DNA of 64,000 nucleotides, from NCBI GenBank assembly GCA_019419865.1, contig JAHZIG010000002.1, positions 179,701 through 243,700 on the forward strand. Reading direction: 5' to 3'. The first letter of the stretch is position 1, and the number at the start of each line of letters is the position of its first letter. The DNA is from Clostridiales bacterium. Lineage in GTDB: Bacteria; Bacillota; Clostridia; Monoglobales; Monoglobaceae. The position numbers and the translations under genes are program-made. Below, one piece after another: positions 63,557-64,000 of the stretch. The notes beneath the pieces were generated by a model, which saw nothing but the letters and a program-made list of their open reading frames with translations, was not told where the DNA came from and made no database searches.

Positions 63557-63582
63557 AAAAGGGCGGAGCCAAAGCCCCGCCC
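63557..63582 (-). terminator. Terminator after the phage amidase gene
   Basis: Minus-strand GGGCGGGGC and GGCTCCGCCC pair around TTT (one T-G pair), followed by four T. It lies 34 bases past the stop at 63616. Confidence 0.85.
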
Positions 63583-63615
63583 TGACATTTATATACTGCT
63601 CGCATGGAGCGTTGT

Positions 63616-64000
63616 TTACTCCCCGTAAATCCCCGCGCGGTCGTTTATTACAAGTACGCGCAGTAGATCCGTAGTCAGGCCGAGTCTGCCCTCTTCGTCG
63701 CCTTTGAGGTAGCCCTTGTTTACAAGCTTTTGGATCGTCGGCTTTGCCCAGTCCGGCATATTCTCATCTATGTAGTTGTAAACGACTGTATTAACTACGC
63801 CGCCGAGATATTGTATGTCCTTGCCTATCGCATTAATGACTTCGTTCTGCCTGTTGTTTTCGTTCTGTATGTCGGTTATGCGACCGTTCAGCTCGTCATA
63901 TTCTTTACTCATTAAATTTTCCTCGCTTTCTGTATTATCTAATTTTATACCTAAGTATTCGCATACGCCTTTCGCTATTCCCAAAGCCAAAGCGTTTTGC
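63616..64000 (-). CDS. Phage-type N-acetylmuramoyl-L-alanine amidase, C-terminal part
   Basis: The frame is open to the right edge, so only about 128 C-terminal residues are seen. They begin QNALALGIAKGVCEYLGIK, the usual end of an Amidase_3 or related lysin catalytic domain. A coiled-coil-like stretch (about 28-55 of the visible part) and a C-terminal module with DWAKPTIQKLVNKGYLKGD and DLLRVLVINDRAGIYG follow, typical of Clostridial phage endolysins. It would cut peptidoglycan at host lysis. The catalytic residues are outside the window, so the class is inferred. Confidence 0.7.
   Translation of the reverse strand, partial: QNALALGIAKGVCEYLGIKLDNTESEENLMSKEYDELNGRITDIQNENNRQNEVINAIGKDIQYLGGVVNTVVYNYIDENMPDWAKPTIQKLVNKGYLKGDEEGRLGLTTDLLRVLVINDRAGIYGE

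Overview
The window looks like a chromosomal contig of an anaerobic, spore-forming member of the Clostridia (Bacillota). Supporting signs are the gene order of the ribosomal protein cluster, with a KOW-domain protein between map and infA. Others are zinc-type S14, L36 and Cys4-lid adenylate kinase, several secreted proteins with copper-amine-oxidase-N (stalk) domains, DUF4364, YlmC/YmxH and a SpoIVFB-type protease. The secreted pectinesterase suggests a plant-polysaccharide (gut-type) lifestyle; the genus cannot be fixed from the sequence.

Layout. 1-11.3 kb is a cell-surface block: a very large secreted pectinesterase (cut by the left edge), a divergent MocR/GntR regulator, three stalk-domain proteins (one with a DnaJ-like Cys motif tail, one with RCC1 repeats), an LCP cell-wall protein and a small P-loop kinase. 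11.6-30.4 kb is the minus-strand S10-spc-alpha cluster. It reads from a consensus promoter at about 30.36 kb (rpsJ to secY), then a second promoter about 300 nt ahead of adk (adk, map, KOW protein, infA, a CapA-like lipoprotein), then a third consensus promoter in front of rpmJ-rpsM-rpsK-rpsD-rpoA-rplQ, ending in a terminator. 30.6-39.2 kb is a same-strand housekeeping block: HIT, alaS, DUF4364, degV, trmL, comM/yifB, a pyridoxal kinase and a pseudouridine synthase.

39.5-49.2 kb holds small accessory and metabolic genes: a DUF4830 membrane protein, marR-yczE with a clear operator, GNAT enzymes, a truncated radical SAM gene, folD, ygiQ, a Cof-type phosphatase, a methyltransferase and an XRE regulator. 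49.3-52.3 kb is a P-type cation ATPase behind a yybP-ykoY (Mn2+) type riboswitch with a complete promoter, aptamer, antiterminator and terminator. 52.3-58.9 kb carries PFL/ACT genes, a decayed radical SAM pseudogene, the TIGR03960/TIGR03936 radical SAM pair and, divergently, a sporulation protease operon whose first gene looks like a SpoIVFA lacking its M23 domain, plus ymxH. 59-61.3 kb has a minimal stalk protein and an AGCS amino-acid symporter.

The right end (61.4-64 kb) is mobile-element-like: two small possible immunity genes, a phage-type DnaD-like replication protein, a repeat-rich region resembling an integrase attachment site, and the C-terminal end of a phage-type amidase cut by the window edge. 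No rRNA, complete tRNA, CRISPR array or insertion sequence was seen.
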